A DNA stretch of 64,000 nt from Begonia masoniana (GCA_022432975.1 CM039509.1:14051860-14115859); one strand, 5' to 3'. Shown: positions 46,321-58,689, numbered from the stretch's first letter. Numbers and translations are program-made. Notes: generated from the letters alone by a model not told the origin.

Positions 46321-48130
46321 GCTATGTCGTATGATTTAGTTCAGAAAATCAAAGATATTATTTTGAGCCTTTAAGGAATCAATGGAAAGTCAAGAAACTT
46401 ATGTGTAGAGTTGTATTCAAGTGACTAGATTTGATCATTACTCTAGTAAATGGATATCATCTTAGAAAAAATAATTTAAGGAAGAGAATTTGATGATGTG
46501 AGAATTTATAATCATCATGGTATAAGGAAAAGCTTGATGAAATTAGAGGGACCAGTAAGCAGTGAAAGTGTTGAATATCTTGTAATGAAAATATATTTGA
46601 ATGTTTAGTGTAAGAAAAGTTATAGAAATATTAATGATAGATTCTATCGGACAAATTTTTAGGATATAGTTGCTGAAAACTAAGTTGAGGACTTAATAAA
46701 TAAATTTAACCTTTTAATGTTTAGTGTCAATCGAATGAGAAAATATGGAGGTTAGACATTCATTAAGAAATTAGTACATCTTGAAGAATATAAATTGATC
46801 AAGTAAACATTGAGAACTTTAAGTTTAAATTTATAATTGTGTGTTAATTTGAATTGATTATTGTTGGAGGAATGTATGAAGTTGCAATGTAGTAGAGTAA
46901 TTATTAAAAACTCTTGAGTATATGAAATTCAATGAATTGAGGATTAGAATAATCTTTGTTCGAGGAAACATAGAAATAAAGTTATAATAGATGACTTTGA
47001 AAATTTGGGTTATAGTTGATTGAATTAAATTCAAGTAATCTAAAATGATTAAATGTTAGACGGTATAGTTTAGAATGATTTAATTTAGAGAGATAAGAAT
47101 TAGATAGTACTTGATAAATAATCGAGGCTATAGTTAATCAAATTGAATGCAGTGAACGTAATTATGAGAATTATATTCGAGTACGTAGTTAGAGAGATTA
47201 TTGTTTGGGGAACCATAGATATTAAATTTTAGTTGATGAATTACTAAATTTTGAGAATATTGTTTATCAAAATGAAATAAAAGTCTTTAAATTAGAAATT
47301 AAATTTTAACGATGAAGTTGATTGGAATGGACTCGAGGATATATAGAAAGATCATTATTTCTGTAAGTATGAGGGTAAATTGATCGCCATGAATAATTAC
47401 ATTTTGAGGAAATAATTGATTGATGATATAATTGAAGTCTTAAATATGAAATTTATATATAGGTATTTATTTAAATAAACATTGTTCGAGGAATTTTGAA
47501 GTTTAGACTTTCCTTAGGAAATTATTAAAATTTTGAGGATATTTTGATGTTGTAGTTGATAAAAATGACATTGAGGTATACAAGTATGACATTTATGTAT
47601 ATTCAATTTATGACCTTCATTACTGGAGGAAATTTAGAGTTTAGATTTTATTGATGAACTATTAAATTTTTGAGTATATAGATGAGTGAAAGAAAAACAC
47701 AAATTCGAGGATCTTAAAGATGAAATTTACATTGAGTACATAGTTTACAATAATTACAGCTAAAGAAAAACATGTACGTTAGATTTTATTGAGAAAACTA
47801 TTATGATTGTAAAATTATAGTGGGAATTTTTTTTTTTTTTTTTTGAAGATACTATGTATAAATTTAGAAATTGGATGTTTAGATTAGTAGAAATAGAGAT
47901 TGAATAGTATAATGGAGAAATATTCATATATTAACATGAATCTAAAGAAAATTCAAAATTTAAGAAATTTGACATTAGGTCGATATTAAGTTTGGATGAC
48001 AAATGAATATTTAAGAATCGTAACTATTATATCAACATTAATATATTTGAGATAGAGGTTTAAAGGTAGAAATGAGTTAAAAGAAATTTCATCCTCGAAA
48101 TTTAAAGTATTACCTGAATAGCTCTGGGTA
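46321..48130. other. AT-rich unassigned stretch
   Basis: No open frame of note and no motif recognised. General texture (short gaatt/gaggat phrases, no codon bias) resembles the non-coding interior of D and E, but I cannot align it by eye. Confidence 0.4.
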
Positions 48131-48167
48131 GACATTTCTCATGTCCTATTCTTTTTCACATATGAAG

Positions 48168-48596
48168 CTTATGTATCTGAGAAAGAAATGACGTTACTCG
48201 AGAATCTCTCAGAGACAAATGAGCATACAGAAAAAGAAGAAAATATTTTTGAGTTGAAGGAAAGAGTTTAAATGAGTATTTTCTTTTTTCAAAGATATTT
48301 CGTATTTTTAATTTTGAATAGATTGTGTTGAATTTTATTTAAATTTTTATGTATTATTTTAATTCTGGATTTATTTCTGAAATCCGAAAAAGTTATTTAA
48401 AGTTTGAAATTTTGATTAACCTTCCGCGCATTTAATGTTTAAGTTATTATTTAAAGATGTTTTCACTATTTTAAAATTATGTTTTTATCGCTCAAATTTA
48501 AACCTAAATCATATTGAGAAATTTTTTAGGATTTTTAAATTAGGGTTTTAAATTGATAAAATTAAATTGAAAATTTTAAAAATTGGGGCATTACAC
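48168..48596 (+). repeat. Right end of an A-type LTR
   Basis: Parallels 9126-9587: a last-exon-like frame with EKEMTLLENL and NEHTEKE ending TAA at 48269, an AT-rich tail, and the terminus ttggggcattaca (A: ttggggtcattaca). The left part is missing or unrecognisable. Confidence 0.65.
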
Positions 48597-49900
48597 CCTT
48601 ATTGTAAGTAGCTGGTGTGGAGGAAGTGGACCTTGAGCTTCATGGTTGTGCTCTCTTCGTACGTTGTAAGCGATGGTATTCTAATTGGAAGGCATATCAT
48701 TGAAGTATATGTTCATTTTCTTGTAGCCACATGCCGTTTGAGTTCATAACTATATAGATTTCTAACGTGTTGTGTTAGAATATCACATTGTAGAGGTGAT
48801 TTGTTAAATGTGTACATGTAAACAATACAACATTTTCTTGAGGAGAAAATTGGCTGTATGGATCAACAAGTGCAGATGTGGCAGCTCAATTGGTGTCATT
48901 CTTGCGCTTGGTGTTTGGAGAAACAAAAATATTGATTTGGTTGGTGAAACTGAAATTCCAATAAATTACCTTAATGAAATTTACATGTCTTTTTTTAGAC
49001 AGGACATCAAGGAGCCATGGACCTAAAAGAAGCTCATGACGATGAACTATTGCCTGATAACTCTTATTTTATCCATCAATTCCCATCAATTTTTTCATTT
49101 TCTCCCTCTATTTCTGATTTTGCTCTCAGGTTGTGTTTTTCTCTCACTCAGGTATTTCATCTTAGAAAACATTTTCACAGCCAAATCAATTTCCTCATTC
49201 TTGCTAAAATAGTCCATGAGTGTGTTGAAAGGTTCCTTAAACTGTTTGACAAATTTCCTCGTTGAACTCTGTCATAATTTATTGTTTTGTCCGTCTTTTT
49301 CTTCTTTTTTTTTTTTAGTTTTAATCCAAATATTTCACTATGATGTGATGCTTCTAAAACGCCCTTGAACTGTTTGACAAATTTCCTCAACAAACTGTGT
49401 CATTTTTATTGTTTGGTTATCCCGTTGTCTTCTGTTTTTACAGAGTCAAATTATCAATACCAAATCTAATATTCTCAAACTTCAACTATTTATTTCTTAT
49501 CTTTCTCTATGCTCTTCTATGTTGCATGTGGAGGTAGGGAATAATTCAGAGGAAGAAAATATAATGCTTATATTTTTGTCCATTTGCAAATTTGTGGATA
49601 ATTTCATGTTTCCCAGGACACTCAATTGCTAGAAAACTTTGTAAATCTCCTTATGAGCAGCTGCATCTCCAATAACTCTATCTCTCTAGAAGATTATTGT
49701 TTGGTGATTTACGTTGGAGTACCATTCTTGAAAGGTTAATGTTGTAGCTAATGCCAACACAATGATCCATTTCTTGCCTTTTGTTGGATGATTGACAATG
49801 GAAAAGTCAACTGTGATGGATTTCTATTTTTCAAAGGTAGAGTTGTGACCTCTAGTGATTTAGATTTAAAGCAGACAGTCTTGGCAAAATGTCATAAGTC
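48597..49900. other. Unassigned stretch
   Basis: No gene recognised. A phrase containing aactgtttgacaaatttcct occurs at about 49238 and again at 49369, suggesting a local duplication about 130 bp apart. Confidence 0.4.
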
Positions 49901-49929
49901 TCGATTTGTTATTAACTTCCGTAGCACTA

Positions 49930-50399
49930 AAATGTATCACGACTTGAAGCGTCAGTATTGAGGGGTTAGGATGAAGTGTGATGTGACAAAGTATGAATTT
50001 AAGTGTATGACTTGTCAGCAGATTAAGGCTGAGCAAAAGAGACCAGTTGAATTGTTGCAGCCTCTGCCTACACCTGAGTGGGAATGAGATAAAATCACTA
50101 TAAATTACGTAATCAAATTACCGAGAACCGTGCAAAAGTTTGATGTTGTATTGGTAATTTTTGATAGATTAACAAAGTCTACACATTTTATTTCGGTCAG
50201 AATGAATTTATATTTGACGAAGCTGAGTAAGTTGTATATCGAGAATATCGTTCGTCTTCACAATTTTCTTTCGAATATAGTGTGAGATAAAGATCCAAAG
50301 TTTACGCCTAAATTTTAGAGAAGCCTTCAATGAGCTTTGGGGACTGAGCTCAATTTGAGTACAACACATCAACATCAGACAGATGGTCAATTCTATCCT
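49930..50399 (+). pseudogene. Decayed Gypsy integrase fragment
   Basis: One frame gives KMYHDLKRQY, CMTCQQIKAEQKRP (second half of the HHCC finger), LPTPEWE, FDRLTKSTHFISV, VRLHNF, KDPKF and LGTELNLSTTHQHQTDGQ, following the order of B's integrase. Five stops (TGA after QY, TGA after EWE, TGA before DKDP, TAG and TGA near RSLQ) and no frameshift. Several stops sit where tryptophan is expected. Confidence 0.85.
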
Positions 50400-53330
50400 A
50401 CTATTCATATCTAGAGGGTTACACGGAGTTCCGAAAGGTAGAGAAAATTGTCGGATTTGAGGTATGAATCCAACTTCTAATCTCTCTGTTTTGAGATGAA
50501 TCGTTTGGTGAAGGTTGGATTTTTGTTGTGTATTTATTTGTAGATTCTGACCTGTGTTATTTATGATGGTTTTGAACCCTAAATCGCAGGACTTGTGGAT
50601 GAAGTCCGGCGAGACAGTGGCAAGGATCGCGACAGTGTCGTGAGGACGATGCTGTTCTGTGGTGAGAGCACAACAGCTTGTTGAGCCGTGGTCCAACTTC
50701 TAATTGGCCCGCAGTGAAGATAAGATGGCTCCCTGTTTGGGCATAGTTTGGGTCGTGGTCCAGCCCTCCTTTGGGCCGAGACTTTGGACTTTTTTTTACC
50801 CAATTTGTGGGTTATTTACCCAATAAATTACGGGCTATTTTGAAAAATAAAAAATTGAGAATTTAAAAGAAAAAATTATCCAATTAAAATTAGATTGTTT
50901 TAAGCAGAAGAAATTGGAAATTTAATGGATAAATTTTAGCCCGAAAATTTATGATTTTATTATTGACCAGGTACCTAGAAATTTAATTAAATTTTGGATA
51001 TGTGGACATTAAACTTGGATTATTGAGCTTTGGTCTTTGATTGGCCCACTTGAGGTAGAAATTTATTTTATGTTCAATTTTACACTATTTAATTAATTAT
51101 TTAACTTTATAAAATAATTGTAAAAAATTCCTTATTATTCCAATATTTGTCTATGCGTGTTTTTAATTCTCGACATGCAAAATTTGTTATAACTAGAGTA
51201 ATGAGACATTTGACTATGTCGTGTCCTTAGATGCAAAACCCTAAACTTGATCAGTGTGTTTTATGTGGTATTTGCAATTGTCTGGTTTTGCCGTTTGATT
51301 TCATTAGTATAAGACATGATATGCACAGAAACCGTGAGTATCTATATTTTTATTCAGATTTTAACTTGTTATTATTTGTTAAATTGAACATGAATACTAG
51401 AAATAAGATATATTTGTATCGAGTTTAGTCGATTCACCCTAACGACACCCCTTTTAAGATATAGTAGGAGAACATACATTTGCCGAATCAGGAGTAGGCT
51501 CGATGCATATGTTATTCTACTATTACCTTTTGTAAAATTTTATATTTTCTTTAAAGATTAGATTTTATTGGGACTTGTAAACTTTAGATTATTTAAATTT
51601 TAGTTGACACATTTTATTTGGACTCTATTATTATTATGTCTGGATGTCATTTGTTAAGTTACTCTATCATTTTGGTTCCTGGCTTTCATTTAAATTATTA
51701 AGTTTTCCATTGTTATATTAAATGTTAAAAAATTAAGAATCAGACGATTCAATTTGGTTTTTGAGTCGGTTCGTTTCTCGTTTTGTCTCGGGTCCCCTAT
51801 GTGGGGTGATTGTAAATTAAAATTGATGAATTCTCTAACGACAAAGAAGCTAACCTAACTCAATATAATAACAAAGGGTTTACCCAAAATAAAGTCAAAA
51901 GGATAATATTCAAAGTTAAAACTCCAAAAACTTTTGATGCATGAATCGCAGCTTCCCCCCACAAAACATTGAATATGATAGTCAAACAAAGTGGGGGTTT
52001 AAGGTTTTATGTTCTCCTGACAAATCAATTTCTTTACAATCCTCTCAATCTCATTAATACCAAAAGGCCACCAATCCTGGCTTCAAACTCTCAGTTGTAC
52101 TGTTCAAAGATCATCTTTGCAACTCCATTAAACATCGATATATCAAAGTATAACATTCTAACGGGTGTTCATGTTTAATACTAGCCAAATTATTCCTTAA
52201 ACCCTAGAATAAAAACACATCATAGTGTAATCTAGTAGATACAAATATGTATACATATATTGTATTTAGAGTGGCAGCTGTAAAGTACCAAGTTGTATGT
52301 ATTGAATAAAGCTTCATAAAAAAAGATGCATTGAATTGTGACCCATCAAAGTGGGTACGGAATTAAGCAAGTAAATAATGATGTTGTTTGATTTTATTAC
52401 ATGCACTTGACAAAAGAATGCATGTGAGTTGCTTTGGCTTTAATATTAAGAATCACCACCCGCTCTCCATTTCTATATCATTTTGCTTCTCACCACTACA
52501 AGCCAAACTAAACCATAGCTTTCAAATTCAGATCTCATCGCGACACCCCCCTTCTTGCCCTTCAATTTTCCTTCATTATTTTCAAATAAATCATTGGCCG
52601 AATATAGTAATACTTTCAACGCCCCTCTACGTTACCGTCCTTTCATGTTATGTTTAATACACAAAACACAAAAATTTGGCGACGAAAACTATATTGTAAT
52701 ACATACACTATATATGTCTCTCTCCTCATTCTTGTATCTTATGTTAATTTTTTGTTATTGATTTCGAGTGCAATTTAGATCTTAATGTTAATAAAATCTC
52801 AAGTTTTCAATTATTAGTAATTTAGACTATGCTGTCAATTTATCTGTTTAATGTAGTACGCAAATATAATGTTTTCTACAATCATGTATTTTAATCAATT
52901 TCTAATTAGTCGGTCGATTTCTGACTTAATTTTGAATTTTATTGGTATATATATATATCATAGAGTGATTTTGAACTCCACGAATTACTTGATAGATTTT
53001 GAAATGAAGTTAGAAATCACAAAAAAGGTGAAAACAGAGAATTGGAATCAAAAGGAAGAACAAATATTTGGAAAAAGGAGTTATGATGGTGGAATTGAGA
53101 ATTTACTAGAAAGGGAAAAAAAGAGAAAAGAAGGATGGGCGTTTGAAAAGTAGGAATGGAGAAAGTGAGGGAAAGGGGCGATGAACCTTGGGAGACACAC
53201 ACCACACACCCTTTCTCACTCTTCCATTTTCAAAACCAGCAAGTAGCAAGTTGCAATTTGCTTGTCAGCACAGCACCCCTCCACTTGCTCTCCTAATTCA
53301 CTGAACCCAACCAAATCGACCATTCTCTTT
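50400..53330. other. Unassigned, mostly AT-rich, probably flanking the ARGOS-like gene
   Basis: No convincing gene. 50440-50800 has a GC-richer block (gatgaagtccggcgagacag). 51835-52170 may be an old antisense coding relic but I could not assign it. From about 52200 the sequence has no repeat I recognise elsewhere in the window. Confidence 0.4.
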
Positions 53331-53338
53331 CTCTGTCC

Positions 53339-53361
53339 TCTCTCTCTCTCTCTCTCTCTCT
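53339..53361. repeat. (CT)n microsatellite in the presumed promoter/5' UTR
   Basis: Uninterrupted tc run within a pyrimidine-rich stretch. Such CT tracts are common around plant transcription starts. A tatata lies at about 53428. Start site not determinable. Confidence 0.7.
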
Positions 53362-53739
53362 TGAAAAGAAGAACCTTTATCCCAGGAGGCAAATACATTC
53401 GTTCATACGACTTACTGATGGATTAGATTATATACAATGAAAGAAATCCACACACCGCGCCTTCCTTTTCGATGCTTTTTACCCTTTTCGTTCTTCCTGG
53501 TCTACTCTTACCCCTTCCAACAAGGAAACCAGAGAACCCAGTTTCGCTTTGTTTCTAATATTCCTCCCTTCCATTTTTAATAACTGGTTTGGTGGGTTGC
53601 TGATGGCAATGATGATGGTGATGATGTATTTAGTCTCTTCTACTCTTCCGTTTTATTAAAGGTCTGCCTGAGATCCTGCATTTTGAAAAGCTTGAGGCGG
53701 GAATTAGGAGGAGGACTCCCTTCTTTTATTGCAGAATCT

Positions 53740-54252
53740 GGTTCGACAACTTTGGTACCATCTTCATCGTCTTCCTCTATTTGTTTTACTTAGCTTATAC
53801 ACTGGCCAACGACCATTGCGCAGTTCGCATTCATTGTCATTAATTTACACAGCCTGCATTTGATGTCTTTAATTTGTCAATGCAAACTCTTTAGCTTAGC
53901 GATTCAATAGAATAAATCTGGTATGAACCCACAAATTTATTTTATTGTTTAATTTTTTTTTGTAAATTTTAGAGGTTGTTTGTTCATTTGTTTAGTGTCT
54001 CCGATTGTGTGGGAAATCTATGATTTTTATTCCTTTTATGTTGGCCCTATTTGCCGAGCTTGTTTACGCATTTCAATGCTTGATTTGTCAAGAATCGGCT
54101 CTGGAAGTTCTGTAGAATTGCTTCTATTTTTTTTTTTTTTTTTGAAATGTAGAGTGCAGATATATGATCATTGAAAGTAATGAGTCTTATCTTTTTCTAA
54201 GAGTCATCTTTTTCCTTTGAAAAGTTAGAATTGTCTCTAATTTGGTTTGCAG
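53740..54252 (+). other. Probable 5' UTR intron of the ARGOS-like gene
   Basis: A pyrimidine-rich tail ending tttggtttgcag at 54252 is a good acceptor. The donor is uncertain; gtaccatctt near 53754 or gttcga near 53741 are candidates. ARGOS-family genes often carry an intron in the 5' UTR, which fits the 230-base gap to the ATG. Confidence 0.35.
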
Positions 54253-54482
54253 TTGGACTACTGGGGACTTCAACCATTGGATTAAGCACTGGTTTGGAGT
54301 CGATTGCATAATTCTCTCCATAAAGTTCCGACAAAAGAAGTGCGACTTCATCGGCTTGCACACTCGAACTAGTGTGTTTTTGTCGAGTCTGCGTGAAAAT
54401 CTGACTGAGTTTTGAACATCCTGGAGCAGAGGTTATTGTGTAAAAGGATTTGATCAATCTTCAAGAGAATTGTGCTCATAGT

Positions 54483-54785
54483 ATGGATGGGAACAGATGG
54501 AAACATGAATATCAAAACAATCGACAAGGAAAGAGCATCGATTACAATCGACCACTCTCGCACGGCAACTTGCGAAGATTGTTGCCTAAAAACTATTTCA
54601 GCTTGGAATCAATGTTTTTGCTGATATGCCTCACGGCATCGCTCTTGATTCTTCCGTTGATACTTCCGCCATTGCCGCCCCCTCCTTTCCTGCTGCTCCT
54701 GCTTCCCATTGGGATTCTTGTTGTGCTTATGTTCTTGGCCTTTATGCCCTCCAACGCTAAGGACATCACCTATGCATGTGTGTAA
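54483..54785 (+). CDS. ARL: ARGOS/ARL/OSR-type organ-size regulator
   Basis: 100 codons from ATG at 54483 to TAA. Residues about 35-90 carry the family signature: NYFSLESMFLLICLTASLL, then LPLILPPLPPPPF and LLLPIGILVVLMFLAFMPS, i.e. two hydrophobic helices separated by a proline-rich turn (the LPPLPPPP motif). Arabidopsis ARGOS family members are about 100-135 aa membrane proteins that promote organ growth and dampen ethylene signalling, probably at the ER. The N terminus (MDGNRWKHEYQNNRQGKS) is hydrophilic and variable, as usual. A TTG upstream extends the frame by 11 codons but a plant start should be the ATG. Single coding exon, intact. The closest paralogue (ARGOS, ARL or OSR) cannot be decided from here. 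Confidence 0.9.
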   Translation: MDGNRWKHEYQNNRQGKSIDYNRPLSHGNLRRLLPKNYFSLESMFLLICLTASLLILPLILPPLPPPPFLLLLLPIGILVVLMFLAFMPSNAKDITYACV

Positions 54786-55406
54786 ATGTAATTCCAAATT
54801 TTGTACCAATCACTTTTCATGAAAAGTAAAAACAAGCTTCTCTCGTTTCTTAGCTTTGAGTTGTAATTACAATCACTATTTTGTGACCATTTTATGAATC
54901 AAATCATGCAGTCCAGTCAACTGTCCTGTTTTTTGGGGCCCGTTGACAGTCAAAATGATAAAGATTTTAACCCAATGATAAAACAATGCTTGGAATGAAC
55001 GTGGTGAAATTAATGATAACATAGACATGTTTGCTTCATGGGAAAGTCTTTACCTCTTTCTTCACTCGAACGGCAGAGAGATAAAATGTGCTAGGCACTA
55101 CCAAATTTGGCCTTCTTCCTCCATGCCCCCTATTGTATGATGTGTTTTCTATAAGTATCATGATATTGTAAGTGCATTATAACATGAGATATAAATTGTC
55201 TTGTTAAATATGTTACAATGGGTATTTTTTTATCATATATTAATTATAATATTTCAAATTTGTATTTTTATAGTCATAGGTTTGATTTGATATTCCACGT
55301 ATTGTAGTTACTCATGTGCCGCGAAATCTTTCAACTCAAAATAAAATTTAGAGATTCTTTAAAAATACTTTTACTGTTCATTTAGTAGGTAATCATGGAG
55401 TAAAGC
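54786..55406. other. 3' flank of the ARGOS-like gene
   Basis: Presumed 3' UTR followed by AT-rich spacer. aaaagtaaaa-like stretches near 54824 could serve polyadenylation; no clear AATAAA close to the stop. No other gene. Confidence 0.4.
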
Positions 55407-55713
55407 TGTAACACTCGGTTTTACGGGTTTTCTAATTTTGCGCGCAATGACATTTTTGTAAATAATCGAAATATGTCCGTTTCGCAAATCGTGAGTTTTA
55501 ATGGAACCCTCATGATTAATATGAATTTTAGGAGAAATATGGAAATTTAGGAAATTCAAACCGAAATGTAACACTCAAGTTTCCGTTTTTAACCTTATAA
55601 AGATTTAATTTGTAAAAATAGTAAATTAAATCCGTTTGACGAACGGAAAGTTTTATTAGGTCCTTAGTAATAAGTTAAAATTATTGGTGAAATAAGAAAA
55701 TTTTGGAGAAACC
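55407..55713 (+). repeat. Two LTR-leader fragments before element E
   Basis: Units begin TGTAACACTCGG (55407) and TGTAACACTCAAG (55567), and each runs about 150 bp through the common tccgttt..gcaaa/acgg..agttttaat phrase before the next starts. Unit three is the E LTR start at 55714; a fourth, degenerate one (gtaatgctagagttccc) begins about 55871. Confidence 0.8.
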
Positions 55714-58217
55714 TGTAACACCCGAGTTTTTCGGGTTTCCGCTCCAAGGCTATTTTCGTAAATAAGTAAATTAGGTCCATTTTGCGAGCGGATAGTTTTA
55801 TTAGGACCCTAGAAATTTATGGGGATTTGTAGAAGAACAAGTGAAATTTGAGAAACCCAAATCGAGAAGAGTAATGCTAGAGTTCCCATTTTAGCTTTTT
55901 TAGTATATTAATTCGTAAAAATAGTAAATCAAGTCCGTTTTACGAAAAGAAAGTGTTATTAGGGTCCTAACGATTAATGTGAATTTGTGGAGATATACGG
56001 GATTTAACGGGATTTACGGAAGGCAAAACGGTATGTTAATGTTTAACAGGAATTAATATTAGGATTATTATTATAATAATAATTATTATTTTTATTAATA
56101 ATTAAAATCAACAGAATGGTTAAACCATTCTGTTGGTTTCAACGAGCTCGAGCTCGAGCCCGACGCCGAGAGCGAACAGGGGAGGAGGAGGCGACGAGCG
56201 ACGATTTCCGACGGCCATCACCGGCGTTTTCCGGCCCTCTCTGGCCAGACGACGGCGACGTGCGATCTCCGGCCATCTCTGCGCGCAACTCGACCGGTAA
56301 GCTCGGTTTTCTCCCTGTTTTCGGTTCGGTTTGAGGCAGTGGGTGGCGAGCTCGATTGAGCTCCGACCACCAGCCGAAATGGGCTGCTTCCGGCGTGGGT
56401 TTGCCAACCCTTGGGCCGGCTATTGTTGCTTGGCCGTGGAATGCCCAATTTGGGCGAAAATCAGTGAAGCCGATTTAGGGCAATTCGGTTTTGGTGAGTG
56501 TAGCTTCGATTTTGGGTTAGATTATTCTAATTGAGGGTATGTGTGGTCGATTGAGGAGGAAATGAGTAGAATTTGATGAAAAATCAAAAAGGGGGAAAAT
56601 TTCGGGAAAGGGCAGAATCGGGTTTTGCCTGAATTGACCTAGCTCCGAATGTTTGTTTTAAAATTCATTTTTGCAGATTAAAATAGGTTGTTAGAGGAGT
56701 ACGTGGCCGCTGGAATCGTTCGATTCTGATAACCGACGCAAAAGTTACGCATTCGAAGTTTCGGGTCGATTTTACCAAACTCGAATTAGTGACCCGTTTA
56801 GTTAAGTTTTAGTTGGATTAGGTTAGAAATAGTAGTTTGAGAGTAAATTGGTCAATGTGGGCTTAATTGTAATGAAGTTTGAATATTTGTCGTAGGTCGA
56901 GCCGTAGGCGGGTAGGTAACCGAGTAGCCCCAGCGAGTTACAGAAGACAGGTAAGTTCTCGTGATTCTTCTCCGGCCGATTTGCCTACACCGTACGTCGA
57001 ATGTCGCTTCGAGGAGTTGGTGACGCACTAGTTTATAATGTTTTGGTTGGGTAGTTAGGTTTAATTGTTTTATAGATTTTGTTTTACAGTCTTGATGGTA
57101 TGTATGCTGAGTGTTTAAATTCTGTTATGAACTGTTCATGCATCACGTGTTTTAAAGAAAAGCATGAAAATGAATTTCTGCAAAAATGTTTTAAGGATAA
57201 TGTAAAGAATAGAATGAGCCGTAAGGCATACAGTTAAAATGTGCCGAAAAGCATACAGGCCGAAAGGCATACAGTTTACAGGTCATGCGAGATGGGGCTC
57301 AGGCACGGCTGTACGTGTTGTAAGCGTGTACCCCCCTCTTCTAGCTGGAAAGAGTAGTCTGACCGCAGGATGTGCTCTCTCCGGTTAGGAGGTTGAGATC
57401 TCGGTGACACCCACAGAGTAAAGTAAAGAAAATGTTGCATGATTTCTGAACTCACACGCATAGCATATAGTTGCATTTATTAGAGCTTACTGAGATTTTT
57501 ATCTCATAGGTGATTGTATGGTGTAGGTGACTACGAGGAAGCAGGTGAGGATGAGATTCCTCCTCCTGAGGCTTGAGTCCAGTTGACGGAGGATGGCTGC
57601 GGTGGTGTGCTGGCGCAGTCGAGGCTTACCTGACCCGTGGGGAAGTATATATATAGATTTTTGGGGTTATTGAGATGTTTTGGATTAATGATGAATTAGT
57701 TAGATAAATTGTATAAAAATATTTTAGGTTGTTTGGTTCTGGTTAGCTGATAGATTGATATACAAATGTTTTGGTAAACTGTTTTATAAAGCGTTTTGTT
57801 AAATCAGTTATTTGAATGATATTGAACTGCTTGGTATTTTTTTTGAAACAGGAGGAAATGTTAAACTTTTAAACGGAACCACGCAGTTCGTTTTCATGGA
57901 AATGTGTTTTGTTTAAATATGTCACGAGTTGTTTTAAGCGAGATTATGGAGATGTAGGAGTATTGGTGGTTTGAAATTAAGTTGTATTGTAAAGTGTATG
58001 ATTGTGATGTGGATAGTATTTGTGGAATAGATAGAATTGTGTTAGCGAAATGATGAGGTTGTAATTAAGGTAGGTGTTTGTGTACGTGTTTGTTTAAATA
58101 ATTGTTTTGTAATTGTTTTAAACGTTTTATTAAATTGTTTTCCACTTAAACGCTAAGTATAAAAAAAAAAGAAAAATATAAGTACGGAAAATTGGGTACA
58201 GTATTAGGGTCGTGACA
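55714..58217 (+). repeat. 5' LTR of element E (2504 bp)
   Basis: TGTAACACCCGAG..GGGTCGTGACA. Gene-like signals: an ATG-initiated block 56116-56296 (60 codons plus one base, ends accg|gtaagc), middle block 56896-56950 (cgtag|gtcga .. acag|gtaagt, 55 bp, with a stop in phase), last exon 57527-57576. It also contains the empty site (acaag at 55837-55841) for the Cassandra found in the 3' LTR. Confidence 0.9.
57527..57576 (+). other. Putative last exon, element E LTR
   Basis: 50 bp after tatggtgtag; in the G|GT phase encodes GDYEEAGEDEIPPPEA, TGA at 57574. Exon 1 (56116-56296) ends in the matching phase if the middle block is skipped. Confidence 0.5.
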
Positions 58218-58221
58218 GTTA

Positions 58222-58235
58222 TGGTATCAGAACCC
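58222..58235 (+). other. Primer-binding site of element E
   Basis: tggtatcagaaccc five bases after the LTR, initiator-Met type. Confidence 0.8.
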
Positions 58236-58384
58236 CCGGGTTTTAAAATCGGTTCTGTAGACTGCTCGACTGCACAGCCACTACGCGGACATTCTTTATC
58301 AACTGTAAGTACGTTTATAGTTTTATTCGATTTCTAGTTTCTTAGAGTATTGTGTTTTAACTTTTGTATAAGAATTTTATAAAT

Positions 58385-58530
58385 ATGGTGCGTCGAGGAA
58401 ATGATCGAGACGACCGAGACGATACGATAGATCACCATAAGGATTTGACCGTAATAATGTTGCGATAGGTCGGAATAGGTTGGGAAGTAAAGGAAAAAGG
58501 GAATAGTAGGAGTTGAGTAAGAAAGACTCT
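58385..58530 (+). pseudogene. Gag N-terminal relic of element E
   Basis: Starts MVRRGNDRDDRDDTIDH, like D's MVRRDKDRDDAID, and hits TAG after about 27 codons. No zinc knuckle is readable afterwards, unlike D. Confidence 0.65.
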
Positions 58531-58689
58531 TAGGAGAATTTCGACGAGAAGACGGTAGGTTAAATACAGGACGACATAGGCCTATAGAAAGAGAGTTATG
58601 CGTTAATAGGACTAGCTTGACTTAATCACGAAAATGGTGCACTTAGAATTCAAGTTACTATTAGAGGGGTGTATTTTATAAGAACTAAG

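Noticed and set aside
50208..50696. 162-codon minus-strand ORF
   Set aside because: Antisense to the decayed integrase and the unassigned sequence after it; no recognisable domain.
54197..54457. 86-codon minus-strand ORF before the ARGOS-like gene
   Set aside because: Overlaps the likely 5' UTR exon and acceptor of the ARGOS-like gene in antisense; no domain recognised.
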